The notes under the pieces are model-generated. The model did not search any database, was not told the DNA's origin, and saw only the letters and a list, made by a program, of their open reading frames with translations. DNA of 50,930 bases from Nocardia higoensis NBRC 100133 (GTDB taxonomy: Bacteria > Actinomycetota > Actinomycetes > Mycobacteriales > Mycobacteriaceae). Below are positions 9,405 to 18,337 of the stretch, piece by piece (position 1 is the first letter of the stretch; each line of letters begins with the position of its first letter). Location: NCBI RefSeq assembly GCF_000308595.1, contig NZ_BAGA01000009.1, positions 1 through 50,930 of the forward strand, written 5' to 3'. The translations under genes were made by a program, and so were the position numbers.

Positions 9405-9480
9405 GCCGCCTTAGCTCAGTCGGTAGAGCGCTTCACTCGTAATGAAAAGGTCGGGGGTTCGATTCCCCCAGGCGGCTCCA
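9405..9480 (+). tRNA. tRNA-Thr (anticodon CGT)
   Basis: 76-nt cloverleaf. The acceptor stem GCCGCCT (9405-9411) pairs with AGGCGGC (9470-9476), discriminator T and encoded CCA at 9478-9480. The D arm is GCTC/GAGC. The anticodon loop CTCGTAA has anticodon CGT at 9438-9440, and the T arm is GGGGG-TTCGATT-CCCCC. The anticodon stem ends in one C-A mismatch. Its 3' part from 9435 is the attachment site of the integrated element and is repeated at 25732-25777. Confidence 0.97.
9435..9480 (+). repeat. attL (46-bp direct repeat, tRNA 3' end)
   Basis: It is identical over 46 bases to 25732-25777, running from ACTCGTAATG in the anticodon loop to the encoded CCA. The flanking bases differ on both sides (C before here, G before attR; TCTC after here, CGTT after attR), which fixes the repeat boundaries. 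Confidence 0.95.
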
Positions 9481-9493
9481 TCTCTCCTGGTCA

Positions 9494-9535
9494 GAGCTGC
9501 TTTCCGGCGGACACAAACCGAACGGAAAGCAGCTC
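9494..9535 (-). terminator. Hairpin after the integrase gene
   Basis: Perfect 12-bp inverted repeat GAGCTGCTTTCC (9494-9505) / GGAAAGCAGCTC (9524-9535) with an 18-nt loop, between the tRNA and the integrase stop. It could end integrase transcription before it reaches the tRNA antisense strand, or be a protein-binding site in attL. Confidence 0.6.
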
Positions 9536-9540
9536 ATCTT

Positions 9541-9558
9541 CCAACTAACTCCCAACTA
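9541..9558. repeat. Putative integrase arm-type sites (CCAACTA)
   Basis: CCAACTA occurs twice, 11 bp apart (9541-9547 and 9552-9558), just inside attL. It occurs once more just inside attR (25582-25588), with an inverted AGTTGG at 25564. Short repeats flanking both att cores are what tyrosine-integrase arm sites look like. No experimental support is visible. Confidence 0.35.
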
Positions 9559-10911
9559 TCGCCCTGCACCGGTGACCGCACGTTCGAGTGCTCGAGCGGC
9601 GGCGTGGTGGGTTCGCCCGCGTGCCATGTAGTGGCGTTGGGTCATCGCCGGGTCGGCGTGGCCGAGGACATCCGCGGTGATCCGTGCCGACAGTCCAGCG
9701 TCGTCGAGGATGGTGGCGACGGCGCTGCGGAAGCTGTGCGCGGTGATGTCGTCGGCCATGCCGAGCGCGTCCCGCACCCGCTGCCACTCGTGACCGACGT
9801 TCTGGGGATCGCGAAGCGTCCATACGGCGGAGGGGAACACGAGATCGAGGGTGGCCGGTGCATCGGGCTCGGGTGGAGAGGCCAACTTGCGTGCTGCCAG
9901 AGTCGCCTTGCGTGTGGCCAGAGCCGCCTTGCGTCGCCTGAGCATCTCGACTGCGAAGTTCGGCAAGGCGATTGTTCCCCGCCGATTCTTGGGGTCGTCG
10001 TCCTTGGCGGTGCGCACCAGGCCCGTACCCTTGACACGCACCACCTTGCCCGTGCATCGCAGAGTGGACGCCGCCAGGTCGATGTCCGACCACAGCAGGC
10101 CGAGCACCTGACTACGCCGTAGCCCGGTCGCCGCGAGAAGCGTCACGAGGTCCGCCAGGTCGGCGCTCTCGCAGTAGTCGGCGACGGTCGGCGGGGTGTA
10201 TGCCTTGACCGGCGTACCCCGGTCGCGTTCGGCCTTGGACAGCTTGCGCGGGCATGGTGTCTCGGAAGTGCGCACAGCGGTGAGGATGAACCGCAGTTCA
10301 TCGATGGTGAGATCACGCGCGCCACCGGTACGGCCCTTGGCCTCGATGTTCTTGGCCATCTGCGATTCCCGGACCGGATTCACCGTGAGCGCGTCTTTGC
10401 GCACGGCATAGCGGAACATGCCCGACAGGACGTTCCGTGCGGTCCGCATCGTGGACGGACCTCGCGCTTCCCCGACCTGCTTGAGAAACGCCTCTATCGC
10501 CGAGGTCGTGACTTCGAGCAGGCGCCGTTCGCCGAACGCTGTGGTGAACATCTCAGCCGCTAGGTCGTAGCGGTCCACAGTGCTGCTCGCGCGTTCCTGC
10601 TCGACCAGGTGCGCTCGGTACAGCGACCACAGTTGCCGAACAGTGGTCGATTCCGACAGCTCACCGCCCAGGTCGATCCGGATCGAGGTAGCGGCGGCCA
10701 TGACGGCGTCCAGTGCCCGCGATCCGTTGCGGTCGGGGACCTTCCGGCCTCGAGCGTCGAGCTTGACCGGCGATACCCGTTTGAGGTCACGGCGCTTGCC
10801 GGAGGCGTCGCGAACCAGAATCCGTGCGCACCAGTGCCCTGGCGACAACTCGGTGAGCATCGGAGCGCCCGGGACGCCGATGGGGCGAGCGGGTCTGCCG
10901 CGCTTCACCAC
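9556..10911 (-). CDS. int: Tyrosine-family site-specific integrase
   Basis: 451 residues. The N-terminal part is an arm-binding and SAM-like core-binding domain (TVRQLWSLYRAHLVEQERASSTV, about 90-180). The catalytic domain holds the recombinase residues: Arg265 in ATGLRRSQVLGLLW, the H-x-x-R box AHSFRS, the later histidine in LGHADPAMTQ and the nucleophile tyrosine in RHYMARG. It acts at the 46-bp tRNA-Thr site beside it to integrate and excise the element. Start GTG 10911 (followed by another GTG) has GAGGGGG upstream. It lies 19 bp after xis in the same operon and points at attL. Confidence 0.95.
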   Translation of the reverse strand: MVKRGRPARPIGVPGAPMLTELSPGHWCARILVRDASGKRRDLKRVSPVKLDARGRKVPDRNGSRALDAVMAAATSIRIDLGGELSESTTVRQLWSLYRAHLVEQERASSTVDRYDLAAEMFTTAFGERRLLEVTTSAIEAFLKQVGEARGPSTMRTARNVLSGMFRYAVRKDALTVNPVRESQMAKNIEAKGRTGGARDLTIDELRFILTAVRTSETPCPRKLSKAERDRGTPVKAYTPPTVADYCESADLADLVTLLAATGLRRSQVLGLLWSDIDLAASTLRCTGKVVRVKGTGLVRTAKDDDPKNRRGTIALPNFAVEMLRRRKAALATRKATLAARKLASPPEPDAPATLDLVFPSAVWTLRDPQNVGHEWQRVRDALGMADDITAHSFRSAVATILDDAGLSARITADVLGHADPAMTQRHYMARGRTHHAAARALERAVTGAGR

Positions 10912-10930
10912 CGCCCCCTCACCGGAACAG

Positions 10931-11146
10931 TCAGTCGTCCTCCCGAGCCGCCAGCGCGGCGTCCAGAGCGTTCAGATCCCAACGGAAATCCTTTCCGACC
11001 CGTCTGGGTCTCGGTAGCCACGGGTGGTTCTCCCGGTCGCGGTTCCAGCGCCGGAGCACTTCGGGGTTCACGCAGATGTGCGCGGCGGCTTGCTTGGTCG
11101 TGGCCCACCGGCGAAGCGGGACGATGGGGTTGGGTTCAGCAGACAT
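10931..11146 (-). CDS. xis: Excisionase / MerR-like helix-turn-helix protein
   Basis: 71 residues, mostly one winged helix-turn-helix of the excisionase type: TTKQAAAHICVNPEVLRRWNRD, then a basic wing with RPRRVGKDFRW and an Ala/Glu tail. Such proteins bend attachment-site DNA and steer the integrase towards excision. ATG 11146 overlaps the end of the rep gene by 11 bp and int follows 19 bp downstream. This is the rep-xis-int order of pSAM2-type AICEs. Function is inferred from fold and context. Confidence 0.88.
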   Translation of the reverse strand: MSAEPNPIVPLRRWATTKQAAAHICVNPEVLRRWNRDRENHPWLPRPRRVGKDFRWDLNALDAALAAREDD

Positions 11147-12900
11147 CCGGTCGTCCTACCTGGTCAAGGCCAATATTGTTGCCATTAGTTTGCTGGCGGG
11201 TGGTTGCCGAAAGATTCGAGTCCGGCCCGTCGCGCTCACCGGCTGGACTCTGAGGGATAGTGGCCAGCAGTGCGTGTTCGTATTCGGCGCGCCAGGTTTG
11301 GCGTTGGGCGATGGCGCGCATGAGAAGTGTCGCGCGCGAGGGCACGCGGGTGCCCGGGGCGATGGTGGACCAGGTGTAGCGCCCCTTTTCAGGGGTGGGT
11401 TTGTCGATACCGACCGCGGCGAGGGTGCGGCGGACGAACTCCAGTCGGTCGGCTTTGAGGTCGCCGAGGGTTTTGCCGGTCCAGCGGGTCGAGGTCAGTA
11501 CCCGCCGTCCTGGCAGGCCGAGGGAGGAGCGTCGGTGTGCGCGGGCTTTGCAGCTGCCGGGGCGGGTGCGTGCGCCCGCGTGCTTGGGCACGATGCCGTG
11601 CAGCAGCCACAGCGGGCAGCGCGGCGAGCACGGTGTGCGGGCGAGGTGGGCGTGTAACCGATCGAAGTGGGTGTGTTGGCGAGGAGATCGGGCGGCCAGT
11701 GTTTCGGTGACCGATTTGGTGAGGTACTTGCACAGGTACCCGATATGGCGGTCGGCCTTCGCAGGTGCCGCCGAGGATGCCCTTGTAATGCACTTGGACA
11801 CCGAACCTGGCTTTGTGGACGGGCCGGTCCAGGTCGGCTACGGCGTCGTCCCAGTCGGTGAGGGGCTGGCGGGTGTGCGGGTCGACGAAGGTGCGCTGTT
11901 CGCGGTCCCAGACCGGTAGCACCGTGTCGGGGGAGTAGCGCGGGTTCTCGATCGGGGGCCACCAGATGTTGCGGTAGGTCGCCGCGGCCACTTGCCGAAT
12001 GAGGTGGCGCGGCACCGACCCCCGCAAGGCGAGGTGGATGTGTGGTGCGCCGCGTCGTTGGGGTTCGATGGTGGCGAAGTACTGGATTTCCCAGCCGATG
12101 ACGCGCCGCAGGTTCTGGATGAACCGGTCCACGAGTGCGGCGAAGGTGATCGCATCCCACGCCGCCCGCTGGTAGTCGTAGCGCTCGGGATCGAGCGGGG
12201 TGCCGTCGTCACGGTGGACCTGGCCGTAGGAGTCCAGGGTGAGAGTGATGAACATCGACGGCCGGTATCGGCCGGCATACTCGCGCCCTATGGTGCGTGA
12301 CTTGTCGATCGGATTGCGCGGCAGATCAGGAGCGTCGTCGTCACGGCGGGTCGACCGATGCGGCGTGGACGGCTCACCGGATGCGGACGAGTCAGCGGCA
12401 TCGGCATCGGTGGTGTCAGCGTCTTTGGGCGCAGCCGGTGTTCGCCCGCGCATCCCGAGCGCCACCAATTGCTTGTCGATCCAGGAGATTTCAGCCGTCA
12501 ACTCTGCGCGTTCGCCCAGGGCAGTGGTGGCTTCGAGCAGGGCGCACACGTCCGCGCGGTAGAGCATGAGTTGTTGCTGATCCAGGCTCGGGCGCCGGTG
12601 TTGGATGCGGGGTTCGTGGTCCAGGTGCCAGCCCTCCCGCGCCTGCATCATCCGCAACCGTTGCGCTTTACGAGCACACGGTGCACACACCGACTCCTGG
12701 GTATTGCCGCACGGCACCGGAACAAACTCCTTCGTGCCGGTGACGGTGTCGTGTTGTTCGAGAAGCATCGGCCGCAGGCACACGCCGTGTTCGGCGGCGG
12801 TGGCCAGCGCGATGGCGTCGAAGTCGGGCAGGATCTCGCGCACCCGTTCCTCGCGTGCGTCGGGACCCAGGACAAGAGTTCGGTCATGACCGGCGCTCAC
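11136..12900 (-). pseudogene. RepSA-type rolling-circle replication initiator, frameshifted
   Basis: The frame starting at GTG 12900 (overlapping the translocase stop as GTGA) carries cysteine pairs near the N-terminus (CGNTQESVCAPCARK), the initiator motif SMFITLTLDSYGQVH and the HUH-type metal motif GAPHIHLALRG, then runs to VHYKGILGG. The homology continues in the next frame with DRHIGYLCKYLTKSV, which contains the presumed catalytic tyrosine region, plus a cysteine/histidine finger and a conserved tail to 11136. The switch lies at about 11765-11795. Deleting one base there (for example the T in ACCTGCG read on the minus strand) restores a single product of about 587 residues. Without it the first frame gives an unrelated basic tail ending at 11389. 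It may be true inactivation, a sequencing error or programmed frameshifting. Confidence 0.85.
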
Positions 12901-14345
12901 AGCGATCCCTCCGGCCCGTCGCCGGTGTTCAATGTCGGCCCGCTGATGTCGGGGTGTCGTGAGGGGTAGGTGTGGATGATCCAGTCGATATCGTCGTCGC
13001 TGACCCAGTAGGCGCGGAAGCGTTCGATGTCGGGGCCGGTCTCGTCCTGGACGTAGCCGATGCCGGGGGTGTTCTTGGGGATGAGGTCGCATTCGGCTCC
13101 CCGGTCGCGTGCTCTGTGCCCGAATACCATGTCGGGCATGGTCGATTCGGTCATCCGCAGCCCGAGCCGGTAGGGGAACAGTTGCCGCAAGGCGAGGACT
13201 TCTTTGGATGGGTCTTGCAGGCACCCGATGACGGGCACGGCGACTGCGCGGGATTGGGTCAGGATCAGCGACAGCAGCCGTGTCACTTCGTCACGGATCT
13301 TCTTGTCCGTGAAATATGTTGTCAGTGAAGCGAATTCGTCGATAATCAGCACGATCAGCGGTTCGTCGACACTCGGCGTGATCTTGCGTTCGCGCCGGGT
13401 CATGTACTTCTCACCGCGTGCTTGGACGATGGCCGCCGCTTCCTGAAGCATCGCCAGGGCGCGTTCGCCGTTGTCGTAGGCGAACCGGGCGAACCAGTCG
13501 CGGGCATATCCCGCCTCCATCCCGCCCTTGGGGTCCAGGTACCAGACCTGCACTACCCTGGCCCGAATCAAAGGTCCCGCCGCCGCTATCAGCGACCAGG
13601 TGACCGATCCTTTGCCCGAACCCATCGCGCCCGCAACCAACAACTGAGCACCCAACAGGGGAACCGTCTGCACCCGGCCGAGTTCGGTGCGCCCGATCGG
13701 CAACGCCTCGAGATCGACCCGCGCCGGTTCGATCCGAGACAACGGGACGGGATCGGTGAGGATGTCTGTGCGCACGACCCGCAACCGCACCCACCCCTTA
13801 CGCAGTTGCCCGACCCGCACCCCAACCGCACGCCACGCATGCGACAGCGCTTCGGCTTCCCGTGTCCAATCGTCGGGGGTTTGGCTGGTCACCATGTGCA
13901 CGTCCACCAGGTCCGCGACCGGACCCACGACCACTGCACCGACGCCGGGCACTTGGACCTTGCCGTCCACGTCCACGGTGAGTTGGTGCATGGCCATCAC
14001 GCGCTTCCACGAGGCGGTGTAGCGCCACCACCGCAGCCAGCGGAACCGGATACGCCCCCACACCCACCGATCCCATGAGCGCGGCCACCACACCGCCCAC
14101 GACACCCACCCGGTCATTGCCACCAGACCGGCGAGCGCCCCATACGGCCAGCCCTGCCACATCCCCACCCCCACCACGGCCGCGACCGGCAGCGACAGCA
14201 TCGGGAACATGATCAGCCAGCCCGCCACGATCACCCCCGCATACAACAACCCCAACAGAGCCTCGAACACCATCTCCGCGAGCACCCCGAACGCATCCGA
14301 CTGTCCGGACGGCTGTCTACGATCCTGCGTACGAACCACGATCAA
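12897..14345 (-). CDS. FtsK/SpoIIIE-type conjugative DNA translocase (TraSA/TraB-like)
   Basis: 482 residues. The N-terminal third is hydrophobic, with membrane segments at roughly residues 24-47, 48-65 and 68-87. The motor domain follows: Walker A GAMGSGKGS at 239-247, YLDPKGGMEAG near 269, Walker B LIVLIIDEFASL at 330-341, then TQSRAVAVPVIGCLQDPSKEVL and a LRMTE element. In AICEs this single hexameric pump moves double-stranded DNA between mycelial cells. ATG 14345 is used. The stop overlaps the rep start by four bases, so the two are translationally coupled. It lies 161 bp downstream of the pra-like gene. Confidence 0.92.
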   Translation of the reverse strand: MIVVRTQDRRQPSGQSDAFGVLAEMVFEALLGLLYAGVIVAGWLIMFPMLSLPVAAVVGVGMWQGWPYGALAGLVAMTGWVSWAVWWPRSWDRWVWGRIRFRWLRWWRYTASWKRVMAMHQLTVDVDGKVQVPGVGAVVVGPVADLVDVHMVTSQTPDDWTREAEALSHAWRAVGVRVGQLRKGWVRLRVVRTDILTDPVPLSRIEPARVDLEALPIGRTELGRVQTVPLLGAQLLVAGAMGSGKGSVTWSLIAAAGPLIRARVVQVWYLDPKGGMEAGYARDWFARFAYDNGERALAMLQEAAAIVQARGEKYMTRRERKITPSVDEPLIVLIIDEFASLTTYFTDKKIRDEVTRLLSLILTQSRAVAVPVIGCLQDPSKEVLALRQLFPYRLGLRMTESTMPDMVFGHRARDRGAECDLIPKNTPGIGYVQDETGPDIERFRAYWVSDDDIDWIIHTYPSRHPDISGPTLNTGDGPEGSL

Positions 14346-14506
14346 CTCTCCTCGAGCAATGACCGCCCGACGACCGCTGTGGGACAGCGAGCGGCAGTGA
14401 AAACCATTTCAGAGCAATGGCTTTGGATTGCAGCGGGAAGTGGCGCGGGACGGGCCAGAATCGGCCGGCATCACCCAGGAGAGTCGACCCGCCCGCGCCG
14501 CTCACC

Positions 14507-15010
14507 TCAGTCGCTGACTGTCTTCTCCGCGCGTCCAGGGGCCGTGTTGCCGCGTATCGGTCCGGCTGGCTTGCCGCTACCGGACATCTGGGCGTCGTGA
14601 GCGGCTTCGATACCGCGTGCGCGCACGGTGTATGCGATATAGCGGCGGTCATCCGGCCCGGCCAGACGCGGCGCGATCGTCACATCGGTGAGCCGAATCG
14701 GACACACCCCCGGCACCAGCTCCGACGGCATGACCGGTTCGGACTCGGCCAGAATGTAGACGTCATAGCTCATCCGAGTCGACGAGGACGCCGCCGGATC
14801 ACTGACCGGCAACCGCCACACCCACAATCCGGTGTCCTCATCGCGCAGTTGGGGACTCGGACGGCTGCGATCCTGACTGAACTCGGTGGCCGGACGTACC
14901 GGCCCCATCGCCAGCAGGCCACCGAAGAAGAACTCGTCGAACTCGATCCTGAACCCGCGCCGACGGCGCTGCTGGGCTTCGGTCTGGGAAGACTGCATAG
15001 GTTGTGTCAT
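14507..15010 (-). CDS. Pra-like activator of AICE replication, integration and excision
   Basis: 167 residues. The recognisable core is GFRIEFDEFFFGGLLAMGPVRP...QLRDEDTGLWVWRLPVSDP...SELVPGVCPIRLTDVTIAP..RRYIAYTVRARGI, a beta-rich pattern shared by the proteins annotated as plasmid replication, integration and excision activator (Pra of pSAM2). In pSAM2, Pra switches on the rep-xis-int operon. ATG 15010 was chosen over longer frames because a full Shine-Dalgarno CAGGAGGT (15021-15028) sits ten bases upstream. It is first of the minus-strand core genes. Assignment is by pattern memory and context, not alignment. Confidence 0.72.
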   Translation of the reverse strand: MTQPMQSSQTEAQQRRRRGFRIEFDEFFFGGLLAMGPVRPATEFSQDRSRPSPQLRDEDTGLWVWRLPVSDPAASSSTRMSYDVYILAESEPVMPSELVPGVCPIRLTDVTIAPRLAGPDDRRYIAYTVRARGIEAAHDAQMSGSGKPAGPIRGNTAPGRAEKTVSD

Positions 15011-15877
15011 GAGAGAAGAAACCTCCTGTGAGCTGGGAAGATCGGACGATTCGCAAGAGCCCGTTCGTACAGCGGGAGACGCTGTGGTCGGGGCTGTGAT
15101 CGCATGCGGTGAAAACCCGCATCTACCAGCGACAATGGGAGGACTTCGGCAACCGGCGGACGGTGATCCGCCGCTGGGGAGGGTGCGGTGAATCCAGAAG
15201 TCTGCACAACCCTGGACCCGCACATGCCTTACCGTGGACATGGCAGAACTCGGTTTCTGCTCGAGCGGGGATTCGCTGGCTCCGAGCTAGGGATGCACGC
15301 CCTGTGATGCCCGGAAGTGGTTCTCACTCGGGTTGCCCCCCTGTTGACGCAGGGGGGCAACCACTCTCGGCGGGTTCTATGGGCTCATCGGGTCGGGGCC
15401 TCTCCTCGAGGGGTGCCGTCGGGTACAGCACTCCGTTACTCGGACCAGGCGGGGCGCGTCGCGTTCCCGGCGATGCTGCTACCACGTCGATATCGTCCGA
15501 TGGGAGAAGACCGGCTCGGACCGTTCACCGAACGGTCGCGGTACCCGCGCGCCCAATCCGGTGGATGCTCCACCGCCCGTTCACGGCCTTGCTCCCACCA
15601 TCTAGGATGCCAGCGCACCGCCGCCCGTCAAGGACTTGAAGGTACGCAAATTTCGGCACCACCGCGTTCACCTGATAATCGGCAAACCGCAAAATCGCAC
15701 TCCAGGACAAGAACCCGCAGGCAGCAAACCCAGCGGCATGTCCGAAAACCGCCAGGTGATGCAGTCTGCAACACTTAGCCCGCACGCCGAAAATCTTTCG
15801 GCCAGCGTGTCACGACGATGCAAAACATGCGATCTCACCCCGACCGGGAAATTCTGCCCGGTAGTAGATCTGGGAGA
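15011..15877. other. 867-bp non-coding spacer inside the AICE
   Basis: It contains the pra Shine-Dalgarno site, presumably the pra promoter, and one strong hairpin at 15331-15362. Open frames on both strands here have no ribosome site, no recognisable domain and shadow-like composition, so none is called. Core promoter elements could not be assigned with confidence. Confidence 0.5.
15331..15362 (-). terminator. Strong GC hairpin terminator
   Basis: Perfect 13-bp stem: GGTTGCCCCCCTG (15331-15343) pairs with CAGGGGGGCAACC (15350-15362) around TTGACG. It lies 516 bp beyond the stop of the 466-residue coiled-coil gene and 320 bp before the pra start, so it can insulate pra from read-through. Confidence 0.75.
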
Positions 15878-17278
15878 TTACCGGCCGCGATCCGGCCCCC
15901 GCTCGATCCCCCGCTCTCGTTCACGTTCAGCCTCTCGATGCCGTCCCTGGCTCGTCGGTGCATGCAACCGCTCCTGCCTTGTCGCCTCGGCGATAGGCTC
16001 AGCGCTGCTGACCTCCAGGACTTCACGCGTCAAGACCTGATCAACCGACAAGCCGCGGTCGACATCGCGCACCATCCGCGCCAAGCGCCGCTCCGGAGCA
16101 TCGTGCTCGACCTTGACCGCCGGACCTCCCGACCGCTGATAGCTGTGAGCCTTATCCGGTGCGCTGTGCCCGGCTTCCTGGCCGTCACGGACCGCGCGGA
16201 ACCGTTCCAGGTCCAATCCGTCGATCCGCTCCGGAGTCAGCAACAACCGGTCGGCCTGCCGACGAGCCTGCTCGACCGCTATCTCCCGCTCCAACCCCGC
16301 CCGCCCCTGGAAACGCTGCTCCACCGACCGCACATGCTCGATACCCAACTGCTGCACTCGCGTGTTGTGCTGGTCGGCGATCTCCCGCCAATGCCCCCGC
16401 TCGATCTCACGTCCGATCTGGTCGAGACCGCGCACCACATCCTCGCGGCGACGCTCCCGCTCCTCTTCCTTCAACTGCTCCATCGTGCGCATCTGCTTCT
16501 CACTCAACCGCAACCCCAGCGACCGCAGAAGACCACGCGCGTTCCGGCGCTCGGCCTCCCTGATGTTCTCCAGCCTCCGGCTCAACCGCTCATGCTGCTT
16601 CTGCAAAATGTCGACCTCGACAGGCCGGCCGGTCTTCGCGCGTTCGGCGATCTCGCGCAACTGCTCCCGCACTTGCTCCCGGTGGCGCTCACGCTGTTCG
16701 GCCAACGACTTGCCCGTCTCGAGCGCCCTCGAGAACGCTTTCAGCCGCCCAGGGTCCTTACGCTCCCGGACCTGGTCCCGCGCTCTCTCACCCACACCGG
16801 GCAACTCGAGCTGCTGCCCCCGCTCCAGCTGCCGACCCAACGCCCAGACCTCGCGAGCATCCGCCCGCGAAACTATCTGGTGGGTGAACTTGTCCGGAAA
16901 ATCCTGCTGCAACTTCTCGATCCACTGTTGCGCTGCCGGTGAGATTCGTTCACCGGAAACCGAACGCAGCAGTAAATGTTCGACCTTTCCGTCCCGGATC
17001 AACTCGTAGTCCTGGCGCAGCTGACGTACGTCCTTACGTCCACCGATCTCACCCGACTTGTCTTCGATGGCTCGGACAGGACCGTTCTCGATGCGGCCCT
17101 GCTGCTTATCGTAGCGACGATACTTGCCACCATCGGCGAGTAATTCATGTTCCCGTAACGGCCTCGAATAGCCGCGTTGGCGATCGCGAAAATATCGATC
17201 GGTGCCGTTTTCCCAGATGCGACCGCGCGCATTGTTGTCGAACGTCTCACGGTCTTTGTCGTATCCGTCACGAGACAT
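15878..17278 (-). CDS. Charged coiled-coil protein with possible nuclease-toxin N-terminal domain
   Basis: 466 residues, extremely rich in Arg, Glu and Gln. Residues 1-150 look globular: RGRIWENGTDRYFRD, then GGKYRRYDKQQGRIENGPVRAIEDKSG with Glu72 and Lys74, a sequence style seen in PD-(D/E)XK-like toxin domains of polymorphic toxins. From about 150 to 350 it is predicted almost entirely helical and coiled-coil (repeated ERQREQVREQLREI-type heptads), ending in a disordered basic/acidic tail. No signal peptide or membrane segment is visible. ATG 17278 sits 60 bp after the acidic upstream gene, so they likely share a transcript. The toxin reading is inference; a DNA-binding or structural cargo protein is equally possible. 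Confidence 0.55.
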   Translation of the reverse strand: MSRDGYDKDRETFDNNARGRIWENGTDRYFRDRQRGYSRPLREHELLADGGKYRRYDKQQGRIENGPVRAIEDKSGEIGGRKDVRQLRQDYELIRDGKVEHLLLRSVSGERISPAAQQWIEKLQQDFPDKFTHQIVSRADAREVWALGRQLERGQQLELPGVGERARDQVRERKDPGRLKAFSRALETGKSLAEQRERHREQVREQLREIAERAKTGRPVEVDILQKQHERLSRRLENIREAERRNARGLLRSLGLRLSEKQMRTMEQLKEEERERRREDVVRGLDQIGREIERGHWREIADQHNTRVQQLGIEHVRSVEQRFQGRAGLEREIAVEQARRQADRLLLTPERIDGLDLERFRAVRDGQEAGHSAPDKAHSYQRSGGPAVKVEHDAPERRLARMVRDVDRGLSVDQVLTREVLEVSSAEPIAEATRQERLHAPTSQGRHREAERERERGIERGPDRGR

Positions 17279-17338
17279 GGCTAGCCAACCCCCCGGCCAT
17301 GCTGGTTTCTCAGTTGTGCAGCATTGAGCTATCGGCCG

Positions 17339-17848
17339 TTACGTGGCCGAATCCGCAAACCTGGCATATTCTTCGCGCATTTCGTCGACAAATACAGAGA
17401 ATGCTTCGCCGAATGCGGCATGGTCTGCGACGCTCTCCATGATTTCCCACGCCGTGACCTCTTCCTCGGCGTCCTCTCCGAGCCACCGAAGCGCGGGATT
17501 CACACTGTCGTAGAAGGAATGGTCCCGGCCATGCCATTCGAAGTCGAACCATTGAGCCCGTGCGAACTTGATGTAGCATTCGCCGACAAAGCAGATGAAC
17601 TCGTCCACCGTAGCCGCGTTCTCCGGCTTCGCGGCTGTCTCCATATCCGGAAAAAGCTCTGCTACCAGGACATTGAGCCGCTGAACCTCCGGTGCGTCGG
17701 AGAGCCAGGGTTCGGCCGGGATTCGGGCGATACCCGCACGGCGCATGAACTTCCGTGCCTGGGCTGTCCTGCGGTCAGCGTCCACCCAGTCACCCCAAGC
17801 GGTCCGTTGAACCTCGAAGTCCAGACCCAATTGCTCGTCGGCCCCCAC
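17339..17848 (-). CDS. Acidic cytosolic protein, possible immunity partner
   Basis: 169 residues, strongly acidic. It has no membrane segment or recognised catalytic motif and several Trp/Tyr/Phe residues in a helical central part (FICFVGECYIKFARAQWFDF). The start is GTG 17848 with GGAAGGGGAAA just upstream. It is the first gene of a two-gene unit with the basic coiled-coil protein downstream. An acidic single-domain protein paired with a possible nuclease would fit an immunity protein, which usually follows rather than precedes its toxin. This is inference, and I do not recognise the family. Confidence 0.6.
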   Translation of the reverse strand: MGADEQLGLDFEVQRTAWGDWVDADRRTAQARKFMRRAGIARIPAEPWLSDAPEVQRLNVLVAELFPDMETAAKPENAATVDEFICFVGECYIKFARAQWFDFEWHGRDHSFYDSVNPALRWLGEDAEEEVTAWEIMESVADHAAFGEAFSVFVDEMREEYARFADSAT

Positions 17849-17991
17849 ACTTTCCCCTTCCAGTTGTTGCTAATTGCCGTTTGCCGCAGGACGCGGCTTT
17901 CGGATGCGACGGCGGCAGCATCCAGGCTCATCGACGCACGGCCGCATGACTTCCTCGGCACTCTGCGATCCGCGGAGGGCTCTCCAATCGA

Positions 17992-18327
17992 TCAGACGGG
18001 GATCGGCAGAACGTAGGCGCGAGCGAACCAGTGGTCAACTTCGGCAGAGTGCAGGTGTCCGGCAACTGCGTGGTCGCCTTGGATGGCCATCGTGGCGTGG
18101 ATGTGCACCTTGCCATCGCGGATCTCGCCGTTGCCGTGCATCTCGGCAGTCACGTTGTAGGTGCTGATGTTGTCGGCTGTTTCGTCGTCGGTGGGCATGG
18201 TGGAGATTGTGAAGCGTCGGAGGCCGCCGATGAGCGAGACAATCGCGGCGTCGCGGATGCCCTTCTCGGCGGCCAGTTTCTCGAATTGCGCCATGATTTC
18301 GCCTGATTCGACCTCGAAGACATGCAT
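17992..18327 (-). CDS. PPC/DUF296 domain protein
   Basis: 111 residues, the full length of a single PPC (plant and prokaryote conserved, DUF296) domain. Visible family features are the N-terminal FEVESGEIMAQFEKLAAEKGIRDAAIVSLIGGL, and the C-terminal GHLHSAEV with the histidine motif followed by a beta-strand tail. Stand-alone bacterial PPC proteins form trimers. Their biochemical role is uncertain; in plants the domain is joined to AT-hooks. ATG 18327 is 10 bp behind the XRE regulator stop, so the two form an operon read away from the P450 genes. Confidence 0.82.
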   Translation of the reverse strand: MHVFEVESGEIMAQFEKLAAEKGIRDAAIVSLIGGLRRFTISTMPTDDETADNISTYNVTAEMHGNGEIRDGKVHIHATMAIQGDHAVAGHLHSAEVDHWFARAYVLPIPV

Positions 18328-18337
18328 GAGACCAATG

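Noticed and set aside
11389..12900. Treating the first rep frame as an intact 504-residue protein
   Set aside because: Its last ~125 residues are a proline/arginine-rich out-of-frame tail, while the conserved C-terminal half continues in the neighbouring frame.
15317..15778. Plus-strand open frame in the AICE spacer
   Set aside because: No ribosome site; it runs through the terminator hairpin and has an arginine/histidine/proline-rich shadow composition.
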